From contig JAVHNS010000016.1 in assembly GCA_036872755.1 (NCBI GenBank), positions 1,054,001 through 1,118,000 on the forward strand: a DNA stretch of 64,000 nt, written 5' to 3'. Position numbers and translations under genes: made by a program. Source of the DNA: Orbilia blumenaviensis (Eukaryota > Ascomycota > Orbiliomycetes > Orbiliales > Orbiliaceae). The notes under the pieces are model-generated. The model was not told the origin of the DNA. It worked only from the letters and a program-made list of their open reading frames with translations, and did not search any database. This document shows positions 11,856 through 21,729 of this stretch, piece by piece (position 1 is the first letter of the stretch; each line of letters opens with the position of its first letter).

Positions 11856-12112
11856 TATTATTAATACTTAGGTATTGTATAAACGAGGGTGAAACCAAAT
11901 GCAGTGGATTGATGCCCAGCGCATGTAGTATAGTATAGTATAGTATAGTATAGTGCAGTGCAGTATCAGCGAGTGATGGTGATGTTGGTGATGATGCTGG
12001 TGATATTCATTGTATCGTGGATATGAACGACCAAGTGAATGTTTTGTATTGGAGGGGCAATCCAATGCATATATATACTAAAGTGTGTTTACATTGAAGA
12101 GGTATAGTGTAG

Positions 12113-12114
<2 letters not shown>

Positions 12115-12146
<32 letters not shown>
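12115..12146. repeat. (TA)n microsatellite
   Basis: About 16 perfect TA units occur between TAGTATG and CATGCC. Confidence 0.92.
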
Positions 12147-12149
<3 letters not shown>

Positions 12150-13261
12150 GCCTAGGTAGATATATAAGAGTAACTGCTAAGTACCTAAGTAAGTGGGTAG
12201 GTAAGTAAGTACTAAGTAGGTAGATACTCGAAGGGGGGAGCACTAGAAAGAAGCATGGGTGGGATGTGGATGTGGATGTGGGATGTGGATTTGTGTGTGC
12301 ATGCATGCATGCATGATTCCACGCGAGCTGGAATCGTCATAGGGCCGTTTTGGTTGGGTGTGGGTTTTAATTTTGGTGGTTTGACATGGTTGAGACATTG
12401 TTGCGGCGTCAGCGGCGTCGTTAAGGCAGCGGCGTTCGATGCGGGACGGTTCTTTTTGGCTGTGTGGTACCTTTTTTTATTTTTATTTTTATTTTCTCTA
12501 CTCTACTCTACTCTACTCTACTATCTTTCTACCCCCCCTTGCATAAGCCATAGTTACTGCCAGGTGAGTAGTATAGCAACCGGCTGCCAGTGCTGCTGGA
12601 GTAAGTAACAACAACAACAACAGCAACAACAAAAACAACAGTAGTAGCTCTCCCTCTCCCTCCCTCCCTCTCTCTCTCTCTGTGTAACAGCATGTAAAGT
12701 CGGTATACCCCCCCCTTGTATGTATGTACAGTACCTCCTAGGTACCTAGGTACCTACCTACCTAGTGTATGTATGGTTATAGCCTATGTTGTATATATGG
12801 TATACATGTATTAAGAGGTATCCACATATCTGATATGACGGGACGAACCCGCAATTGCGGTTCTATGAAGTCATACATCTATATCCATCTGGTTAGCTTC
12901 AAATGTCTTGCAATTGTATTGTATTGTATGCACTTACATATGTATGTATGTATAGTATAGTATAGGTCCCGGATGATGGGATGGGCAGTGCACCTGCAGG
13001 TCGATGCTGGCCATTCCAGAAAAATCCACGAACCACTTCCTTCAGCATCCCCGAATCGGCTAATTCTAGGGCCATTCCTGTTCCGGTTAAGCCTGGTTTA
13101 TTTTTTCCCTTCGCCAGTCGCAGAATCCTTCTTGAACGGGAATTCCACCCCTCCCCTGCCTTTTGCACCACCGCTGTGCTGATGATAATTATGGAAAAAC
13201 GCCACACGGTCCTCTAAGCGAGGTACCAATCACCTAGCAAACCCCGTCCTCGTCCTCGTCC

Positions 13262-13285
13262 TTTTTTTTTTTTTTTTTTTTTTTT
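13262..13285. repeat. Poly(T) tract
   Basis: An uninterrupted T run of about 24 bases follows CGTCCTCGTCC. Confidence 0.88.
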
Positions 13286-14732
13286 AAACATTCGGTCGAC
13301 GCCGTTTGTTTCGTTCAGTTCGTCGCGCGCACCCAGGGCTGGGCAAGGTCAGGGTCCAAGTTAACGGCCGTGTTAAAGCCCGGATATACTTCTCCTTCTC
13401 CCCTGCAGCCTAAGTCCTCCTGGTTGTATTTACATACATGCTTACATACGTGCTGCTCGAACCGAGACCTTTTTTTTTTTTTTTTCCCCTCGATGGGGAT
13501 CTCCAAGCCAGGCACTAAGCCCGAGAAAAATGAATGGTTTAACTTATCGTTGATAAAGTTATCTACTATAGCTTTCTTTGTTTTGTTGGCCAGGAGCTTT
13601 TGGTTCAATTTAAGTACGAGCCTTTACGATTGATCACTTATACAGGCTCCTAGGCACCTGTTATCTAGAATATCGACGTTATGTTTAACATGATGCGGTA
13701 TTATTGGTATTGATGTTGATGTTGAATTGTAAGGTTGAATTATGAATTTATGATGTTGATGTCAATGTTAACGTTGATGTCGATGTCAACTGGGTAAGCT
13801 AAGTCCCAAGTAAAAGCTTCATAACCATCATCATCATCAACATCAACATTATTATTACCTAAGTGATTAACCACCGATTGGGGAAACGTGATATATTTTA
13901 TTTTGTTCTAGTGCCCACTCAAAAAGTATGTAATTTAGGGAACGTTGATGTCATCGGGATTCGATTTTGTGGAGGGACTGCTGCAGTGCATCATACCCGT
14001 CGTCCAGGTCTACATGTCATGGATGTATGTACCCAGGTACCCTAGGTAAGTACCTACTTACTGTCACTGACATGCCGCTGCTGCACGCCCCTCAAAACGT
14101 TAGGTCGGGAGTTTACTATAATTAGCTGGACCGTTGCGAAGAGGAATTCAACCCGGCAGCAAACCCTGAATAGAATGGACCCATCCGATACGGCCACACT
14201 AGTGTCTTTGTGTCGCTAGTCCCCTTTGCCTTAGCCTGGAAAATAAGGTACAACCCACCCTTGTTCGCTCAGCCCCCCAAGATCGGAGCCAATCCAGGCA
14301 CACGACTGGTCTCGTTCTGAACTTTAGTGCATACATGCACATGTACCACGGTTATCTTCACAACCCCGGAAAATATTCAAATGGGGTATCATCAATAGGT
14401 ATTAGTTTTAGTTGTATATACTATAGTGCTCTAGTATCTGGTTTCAGAGATAAAGAGGTTCTCAAATACTCGCTTGAGGTCGCTGGCGCTCATCGACCAT
14501 ATAAGAAGTAAAGAGTATATAAAAAGACAAGAGAGGGAAAAAAAGAAAAAGAAAAAGGAGACAAATCCTGTTAATAAGAACCCAACCTATCTCATCGCCT
14601 TCGCAAACCAAAGCTGAATCCCATGAAAACCGTCCGAACAAAGGAAAACCGAGAAAGTAAAAAAAAAAAAAAAAAGAAAAGAAAAAAGAAAATGCTGGCA
14701 AGGAGGCGGCAGTGTATATATCTAGCATAGTG

Positions 14733-14760
14733 AAAAAAAAAAAAAAAAAAAAAAAAAAAA
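14733..14760. repeat. Poly(A) tract, 28 bases
   Basis: An A run lies about 75 bases beyond the 3' end of the RING gene. A second, interrupted A-rich run lies at 14659-14692. Confidence 0.88.
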
Positions 14761-14840
14761 GGTATCGCCTTATAAGGCTTGATTCGATGTAACACGGATC
14801 ATTTTTATTAAGCGGTCCCATCGGAGTCCCCGCGTGCCAA

Positions 14841-17209
14841 TTAAGCGGCACTCGCGGCTGATTCTTCCCCAGGTGCCTCAGAAGTGCTTGTACCCTCCTC
14901 TACGCCTTTACTGCGGCACAGCGGACAGGAGTTTCGTCCTGTAGTAAGCCACTATATATGTAGGGAAAAAATTTAAAAAAACAGTCAGCAGGAGCCACAA
15001 AAGTGGGAAAGGTGGAAGGGAAAATGCTAATTCTCATTTGGTCACGAATTAGTAGACATACCTCATCAATACAATCCTTATGGAAGACGTGATGGCATTT
15101 AGCCAGCTGTCGGCAAATCTCATCGTTTTCGAAATCGCTCAGGCAGACGAGACATCGTTCGCCAGGGTTCAACTGGATAATTGCGGCGTTCTCACTGCCA
15201 TTATCGGTTATTGTCCCTGTGAGCCGCACCGCAAAAAGCCCCCCAGCAGAGTCTACATCTTCCCGAGAAGCGACTGGCGGTTTCACAGGCGCTATTAGCG
15301 ACGAAAGTAGCATCATATCCTCGTAAGTTGGGGTCTAAATTTTAGAAGTAAGCATTTAGACATCTGATAACCTTTTTTTTTTTTTTTTTGGACAGTGTCT
15401 TACATCAGTGAATAGCGACGGTGTTGTAAGGATGGGGTGATTTTCTGGATAGCTTCCACCTAAAACATAAATTATCCAGCTCCTGGTTCCTTCACTTTGG
15501 TGGCGAGTCGAATCAGGACTCGCTGATCGGGAATTATGGTTTGAGAGCTGCGAAGGTGACGATCGTTGGGATTCACCGGATGATGCACTGTTGGTGGTCC
15601 ACTCTGAGCCTTCGCTAGCTGTAGTGGACAAGTCGAAAGGGGAGTCATTTAGGAGATCTTGCCGCCGTAAGGACTGGGAATCCCTACGGCTAAATGACTC
15701 AGGTAGATCGGAAGAAATATTTGGTGGCATCGCGGGAGGTGACGTCAGGCCAACGGCTGGATTCTCGTTCCCGTTTGTGCTTCCGGGCACACGAGAGTTG
15801 CTTCCACCCCGTCCAGGAAAGGAAGCAAGGTCGTCCCCGAATGAAGGTGACGACAATGCGTCTAGGAAGGGTGGAGAAGGGCGGCCTTCACGTGTATTGG
15901 CTTCTCGGGGGTTGACTGATCTGATACCCACGATTATAACCGGGATCATTCTCGTTGTTTGCTCTGTAGGTGTCGTGGGAGAAGCAGGCGTATCCGCGGT
16001 AGGGCCGAATCGAAACATCCTAAAAAAGTTCAAAGGGCCTATAGACCCAGTCGATATGATATCGTCTGATGTATCCGTTCCCAGCGAATCGGTCGACCCA
16101 CCACCGTTCCTGAGAGCCGAGGCTAGACGGCCGTTCTGAAGAGCTCGGAGGAAAGACTCAAAGCTACCATCCACACTGTCACTGGATACATCTCGGGCGT
16201 CCGAGAAAGCATTGTTGTTACTGCCAACCAGGGAGGCTGCAGTCGCAGCAGCAGCGACTGAAAGCAACCTCGAGAGTACAGCAGCCTGGTCCTCTCCCGA
16301 TCTGCCGAGGCGTGAGGAGTTGGATGAGCTGCTTCCTCGAGAATCGCGGGGGTGTCTGTGTATGTTGTTCTGTCTAGTATGGCTTGTGTTCGGGAAATAT
16401 GAGGAGGATGCTGATTCAGGCAGCGGAGAGGTTTCTGAGGTGGTGGCATCGGGATTCTCTGCTTCCGGGTTCGCCCTGCGAGGTCTAAAATGTCGAGTAC
16501 CGGGGAAATTTCTCCTTGCTTCATATAGCTCATCAAACACATCTCTGCCCATCGACCTGTCCTCGGGCGAAGACAGGCCGCCCATATGAGTGGCTGGTAC
16601 CCGGTAATTCGAGGCTGTGGGTTCGTGGACGACGTCTAAGTCTGAGTGCAACGGCTCCTGTGAACGCATAGAATGGGACTGGGGGAGATCAAGGGAGCCG
16701 GTCTGCCGCAACGAAGAGAAAGGAACGGACCCAATTTGCGACCCAATCATCGAGAGGGGCCTGTCGCGCCTGGTGTTATCGGCCGTGGTGATATTAATGG
16801 ACCGTCGCCTGTGGAGAATTCCCGCTCTTAGGCGAGGAAGCCTCACACGCGGAGCGGGTCCAGTGGAATTTTCCGAGGGTGGATCGCCATTAAGTGTATT
16901 GGAAGGAGGAGGGGGAGGGGGGGTGCTATCCCTTGGAGAAACATGATCGGCAGAAATACTGGAGGGCACGAGTCTCGAAAGACGTCGTCGGATCCGGCTG
17001 CTTCTCCGGGAGTCAACACTGTCGGGATCGGGCTCGTACGAGCGACGACGAGAGTTAGGAAAGGTACCGCTGATAGGGGGTGAAGAATAGGACGGATCAA
17101 TGTCTCTAACACCGGAGGATGCCATGTTGCGACTGGATGACGAGGAAGACGGCTGTGGTTGCAAAGCTCCGGGGGCTGGACATCGCGTCGACGAGGCGCC
17201 CTGGCCCAT
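14841..17209 (-). CDS. RING-H2 finger protein (probable E3 ubiquitin ligase)
   Basis: Three exons (17209-15404, 15334-15062, 14951-14841) give 729 aa in frame. The ATG at 17209 begins MGQGASSTRCP; the longer open frame upstream has no ATG. Most of the protein is Ser/Pro/Arg-rich and predicted disordered. The C-terminus holds the RING: CLVCLSDFEND, then AKCHHVFHKDC, then EWLTTGRNSCPLC, a C3H2C3 pattern. The RING is split by an intron after HKDCIDE. Such proteins pair with E2 enzymes; the substrate is unknown. MGQ at the start could allow N-myristoylation only if a glycine followed Met at position 2, which it does (MG), but the downstream context is not decisive. A long antisense open frame (15591-16139) is a shadow. 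Confidence 0.86.
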
Positions 17210-17954
17210 CGCACCAAGTGGTTGGCGCGGAGAGTCCAGAGGTGCTTGTGGGGGGTTGGACAAACCTCTGGTGAGGTTTTCGAACGCAATAAGAGATTGA
17301 TTACTTGGGTCGGGTATAGTCGGAGAGGATGAAATGCTATTTAGGAACCAACCAGCATTCGGGATGCGACAAACGGGGCGAAAAAACGATGACGATTATG
17401 GTGACGATGATGGCGGTAGTGTTAGTAGCGGTAGTAGTGATAAAAAATAGAGGTTAATATAGCGGTGGTAGTAGTAGTAGTAGTAGTAGAAGTAGTAGCA
17501 GTAGCAGTAGTAATCGAATAAAATGCCCGACAGGAAGGATGATGCGAAATTTCCGGCTTGAAGATCAAGAACTGGTCAAGGACTCAGGGAGGGATCCTTG
17601 AAATGATGTGCACGGCTACCAAGGATGTAGAGAAGTTGAGACACAGAAGGGGGGGGTTGTTTGATAGAGAGAGTGTCTGTCCAAAAGAGAGAGAAAAAGG
17701 GAGGGGATGGAGAAAATAAGAGGAAGAGGAAGAAGAGGAAGAAGAGGAAGAAGAGGAAGAAGAAGAAAAAGAAACAAGGGATTTGGAGATGGCCTGCTTG
17801 CAGATGGTTATGAGAAGAATATATCGTATATATAGTTATATATTTTGAATATTAGATATTAGATAATGGATATCAATATCGTCAATCTCATTTGATGTAT
17901 AGATGGTAATAATACAGGTCCAGAAGAAGAAGAAGAAGGGTAATGATATTATTG

Positions 17955-18066
17955 ATGGGATGGATGGATGGATGGATGGATGGATGTTTGATTTGGTTTG
18001 ATTTGATTTGATTTGACTTGGTGGTTTTTCTGGTGGAGGAGGTTTGGTTTGGTTTGGTTTGGTTTA
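17955..18066. repeat. Tandem GGAT, TTTGA and GGTTT microsatellites
   Basis: Three adjacent short-unit arrays lie head to tail: GGAT (about eight units), TTTGA-like units, then GGTTT units. Confidence 0.85.
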
Positions 18067-18129
18067 AACAGGTTACAGCGGTCAGTCGGTGACAGGCGGC
18101 AGGCTGACGTAAAAGCACGGAGGGAAAGG

Positions 18130-18159
<30 letters not shown>
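18130..18159. repeat. Poly(A) tract, 30 bases
   Basis: An uninterrupted A run follows AGGGAAAGG and ends at GGATTAG. Confidence 0.88.
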
Positions 18160-18163
<4 letters not shown>

Positions 18164-18359
18164 TAGAAACGGTCACGACGGGGGGATGTGGAGGTGGAGG
18201 GGGGGATGGGGAACTGCTTTGAGGCCAAGGACTTTCTCTGGATCACAGGGGTAGCAGTTAGAGTATCGCTATGGTATAATAAAATATATTCTGAATATAG
18301 GCGATCTAGATAAGAGATGATGGGTGACAGAGAGAGTTCGTAGGAGAGCTGGCAGCAGT

Positions 18360-18371
18360 TGGTGGTGGTGG

Positions 18372-18402
<31 letters not shown>

Positions 18403-18490
18403 GGTGGTGGTGGTGGCGATGATGATTATGGTAGGGTGGTGTAGTGGTGGTGATGATGGTGATGGTGATGGTGGTGACGGGTGATGATGG
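18360..18490. repeat. GGT/GAT-rich imperfect trinucleotide repeat
   Basis: GGT and GAT units are mixed for about 130 bases. On the other strand this reads as a His-rich frame, which is a repeat artefact. Confidence 0.8.
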
Positions 18491-18722
18491 TGAGAAGGAG
18501 GAGGAGTAATTACTAAGGAGGTAGGTAGGTATGCAGTAGCAAGGTTGAGTTGGGGCGAGTTGAGTTGAGTTGAGTTGGGTCAAGTGTGGGTCGGGAAAAG
18601 AAGGAAAGGTAAGAAGAAGAGAAGGAAAAGACAGGAAAATAGGAAAGAGAACAGAGAAAGTGACAGGAAAAAGGGAAGGGAAGGGGGGGGGGGAAAGGAA
18701 AGGGGAGGGGTGTGGGGAAGGG

Positions 18723-18808
18723 ACAACACGGCAACACAACAACACGGCAACACGGCAACACGGCAACACGGCAACACGGCAACACGGCAACACGACAACA
18801 CGACAACC
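18723..18808. repeat. 8-base minisatellite (CAACACGG units)
   Basis: About ten near-perfect units of CAACACGG follow each other; the last units change to CAACACGA. No spacer separates the units. Confidence 0.88.
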
Positions 18809-19688
18809 TGTCAGTGACTACCTACCTACCTAGGTACCGAGAAACACTTTATATAACAAGTATACTACGAGACTAATAACAAGGAATACTACCTAGGTAC
18901 CTAGTATAAAATACCTCTAGCTAGCAAATAGTCTATTATATTGTAAAGTAAAAATAAGTACAGAAGGAACTAGGAGGTAGCTATGTAGGTACCTAGGTAC
19001 CTATATACTCAAGTATATAGGTATATACATATATATATATGTAAAACAGGCGGACACTTTGGTTAGGGAAGTGCCCAGTGAGAGCCATTATCGGTGCTTC
19101 CGGGTGCATCGAGGGGAGAGGGGGGGGATATTCGAGATTCAACTCGAGAGGTAGAACGAAAGAGGTAGTCTAGGTAACTCGGAAGGGGGGGGGATTTGTA
19201 GGTAGAAGGTAAAGAGGGGGGGGGGGAGATGAAATAATGTAATGGGAAATGTAGTAAAATATAACCATGGTAATACTTCTAGTAAGTAATGAAGGATAAA
19301 AGATAATGATAATGCATTAATGATGGCGGTGGTGATGATGATGATGATGAGGATGACGATGATAGTGATGTTAAAGATAATGATAACGAATAGGGATAAC
19401 GATAATGATAATGGTAATGGTACTAGTACTGCTACTACTACTACTACTATTACTATTACTATTACTACTACAGGGACATGCGATCTAAACTCAGCCGGTC
19501 GAGAGATCTATGTCGTCTGTCCCACCCTCCCCAAACCGACGGCCATCCGTCGAGTCAAAAGTCAGCGTAATTCAGGTATCAATGAATGAATGAAAGGAAG
19601 GAAGAGGGAAAAGGGGAAATGAAAATGAAAAAAAGACAAAAGGAAAGGAAAGGGATTGATTGAGTATATATATATATATATATATCAC

Positions 19689-20093
19689 CTACACTGGTTG
19701 CAACTGGTAGAACCGTGCCTGTCCATCTCCCGCTCTACCACCGATCCACCATTTCTCCCCACCGTTCCCACCGTTCATAACCCCATCCGTCGAGCTCGAT
19801 GAACTCCTCCGCCGTCTCGCCGGTGAATGCTGCCGGGTATTCGCGATGGACTGGGGTGGGCTTTGTTGGGGTGTTGTCGCTGTCCCGGTCTGGGAAGCAG
19901 CAGCAGCTGTCGAACACGGGATCGTGGACCGGGCCGGTGATACTATCGTACCGCTCCCGGCAACAGCAGCAGAAGTAGACGCCGCGGGGACAGTCGCTGA
20001 TGCTGCTGCTGACGATGACGATGGTTTTTGCAAGGCCGAGTGGGCCCGAAATGCCACAAAGAGACCAGCAAGGAAGGGCCGATTCGAGGGCAT
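19689..20093 (-). CDS. Small conserved fungal protein of unknown function
   Basis: An uninterrupted 134-aa ORF begins MPSNRPFLAGLFVAFRAHSA. The middle is Ala/Ser/Thr-rich low complexity. The C-terminus, SPARRRRSSSSS followed by GGEKWWIGGRAGDGQARFYQLQPV, looks conserved rather than random: I recall similar small fungal proteins ending in an EKWYIGGR-like block. I do not know a function. The hydrophobic start could be a targeting peptide. The divergent neighbour is QCR10. Confidence 0.6.
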   Translation of the reverse strand: MPSNRPFLAGLFVAFRAHSALQKPSSSSAAASATVPAASTSAAVAGSGTIVSPARSTIPCSTAAAASQTGTATTPQQSPPQSIANTRQHSPARRRRSSSSSTDGVMNGGNGGEKWWIGGRAGDGQARFYQLQPV

Positions 20094-20868
20094 TATCCTC
20101 TTTTTTTTCTTTTCTTTTTCTTTCTTCCCTTTTCCTTTTCTTTTTCTTCTGAATGTGCACTGCGATTTTCAGTGTGTGTCTCCCTCGGTTCCGGTAGGTT
20201 TGTATCGGGTCTGTTCGGGATACGGAAGAGGAAGAAGCGGAATAGATGAAACAGAGATATCTTAAGAAACGGCGGTGGCAGTGGCTATATATCGGGTTCG
20301 ATTTGATGATGATGGGTTCGTTCGGACGTTAATTTTTCTCCAGATCGATCTTTTTCTTGGGCTCTCTTTCTTGAGCTCTCTCTACTGGAAATAGTCCAAG
20401 CCGTGGTTTCGAGGCTAAGCCATAGTCCTTTCTGTTTTATATATTTCCCTTTCTTTGCTTTCTACCTTGCCTTGCTCGGATCTTCCCAGGCGAGCGCCCC
20501 TTAAGTAAGTAATAGGCAAGTAAGTACCTACTTGGTAAGGAAGAAAGGAAGTAAGCAAGTGGGTACTTTTGAGTACTTGAAGTGATTAAGAAGTAAGAAG
20601 TAATTAAGATCTGAAACTAACGAAGTACGTAGGTAACGATGCCGGAGGGATGGAATCTGGGCATGAAATCGAATGGAGATGGATGTTTAATTTAGGCTTG
20701 TCGTCATTGGCCGAAGCCGAACCAATCGGACGCCCTTCATATCGTTTTCCTTCCGAACCGAGTCCCATTCGACCTCACCTCACAAACATCACAACGTCGC
20801 CCTTCAAACTTCAAACTTCCACTCCGAAACCCCCCCCTCCACAACCGTTCCCTTTCGCATCTTCCACC
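20094..20868. promoter_or_regulatory. Divergent spacer before QCR10
   Basis: This holds a pyrimidine-rich block just upstream of the small gene's ATG (20099-20150), several AAGTAAGTACCTACTT motifs (20500-20540) and a C/A-rich leader just before QCR10. No other gene was seen. Confidence 0.45.
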
Positions 20869-21449
20869 ATGTCGAACGTTGTAAGTCTCGCCCTTCTTCT
20901 CCCTCTTCTTCTTCTGTCGCCGTTTGTCACCCTACTAATACAACCTGTCCCTCGCAGTACCGAAGTCTCTACGGTCCCAAGTAAGCCATTCATTGTGATC
21001 CGCCACGCCGGCCTTCGATAGGATCCTGCCCTATCTAATATCAGTATGCTTCGATAAATAGACTCAAGAACGGACTCCACTTCGGCCCCTGGACCCCGAA
21101 GCTTCTAACTCGTCTGTACGTCACCAAAGGAGGAGATGAAAAATGGACTTCCGATCCCCGACCCTAATATATATCATCCAAATGCTTTTGATCTAACGAC
21201 CTTCGCTTCATCTTTCAGCGGTGTTACCACTGGCGCATTCGGTGGCGTCGCTCTCTTCACCGTCATCTTCTTCGCGGAAGGCGTTCCCCGTGTGAGAAGT
21301 GACATCCTGCAGAAGATTCCAGTTTTCGGTTCTTATTGGGTCAGAGAGATCCCTGCATCGGACAATGTGCGTTCTAGCATTCGATTCCCCTTGATCCGGC
21401 GTGGGCATATTACTAATACGGTTCAATTGTCTTCCTACAGCCGTTCTAA
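20869..21449 (+). CDS. QCR10: Cytochrome bc1 complex subunit 10 (QCR10)
   Basis: Five exons (20869-20880, 20958-20980, 21062-21115, 21219-21366, 21441-21449) give 81 aa. The protein runs MSNVYRSLYGPKLKNG, then a single membrane segment (GVTTGAFGGVALFTVIFFAEG), then VPRVRSDILQKIPVFGSYW and the ending DNPF. The YGPK and DNPF blocks and the VPRVR-x2-I-x-QKIP motif are typical of fungal QCR10. It is a peripheral, tail-embedded subunit of respiratory complex III in the inner mitochondrial membrane. The third exon starts after AAATAG at 21061, not after the nearer TCAG at 21044, which would break frame. Four introns in an 81-codon gene, with 12- and 9-base end exons, is intron-dense. Confidence 0.9.
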
Positions 21450-21729
21450 AGTACTTTACCCTATCATCGTTTATTATAATCACGACCTCGGTATACCATC
21501 GAGGGTGGACAATCCCTCAACCGGGCTTATCCATATGGTAAATATTACTTTGCGTTTGCCCCCATAAAAAAATATATCGCACATGTATATAGAACTTGTA
21601 TATCATAGACACCGACCTAGGGACCTCCCTTGAAACCCGGAAAGAAAGAAAAAAGGATGTCTTATTAAATCTCTGATAAACAGCCCCAATGCTACCCTTA
21701 TGTATCGGGTATACATATCTCCTCATATT

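Larger units (their letters stand above)
11327..14840. other. 3.5-kb gene-free region upstream of the Zn2Cys6 gene
   Basis: This is the longest gene-free stretch of the window. It contains GAA and CTA trinucleotide runs (about 11795-11855), GTATA runs (11925-11955), a TA run (12115-12146), CTCTA runs (12497-12522), CAA runs (12606-12640), TAGGTACC clusters (12170-12215, 12725-12765, 14028-14060), T tracts (13262-13285, 13470-13485) and A tracts (14659-14674, 14733-14760). Short open frames here lack fungal homology that I recognise and translate repeats. A long 5' leader or regulatory region for the transcription factor is possible. Confidence 0.5.
17210..19688. other. Microsatellite-dense spacer upstream of the RING gene
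   Basis: About 2.5 kb with no supported gene. It holds (GTA)n at 17468-17510, GAAGAG runs near 17720-17770, GGAT at 17955-17986, TTTGA and GGTTT repeats at 17990-18066, a 30-base A tract, GGT/GAT runs at 18360-18490, an 8-base minisatellite at 18723-18808, TAGGTACC clusters (18820-19005) and GAT/CTA runs at 19320-19470. Confidence 0.55.

Noticed and set aside
15591..16139. 182-codon frame antisense to the RING gene
   Set aside because: It mirrors a Ser/Pro/Arg-rich coding exon and shows no family motif or splice support.
18269..18806. Cys/Val/Leu- and His-rich frames over the microsatellites
   Set aside because: They are translations of the CAACACGG and GGT/GAT repeats, present in several frames at once.
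18723..18808. CRISPR-like repeat array
   Set aside because: Units are 8 bases, directly abutting with no unique spacers, in a fungal nuclear context.
20958..21115. Apparent frameshift between exons 2 and 3 of QCR10
   Set aside because: It arose from using the AG at 21044. The AAATAG acceptor at 21061 restores the frame with canonical ends and keeps the YGPK motif.
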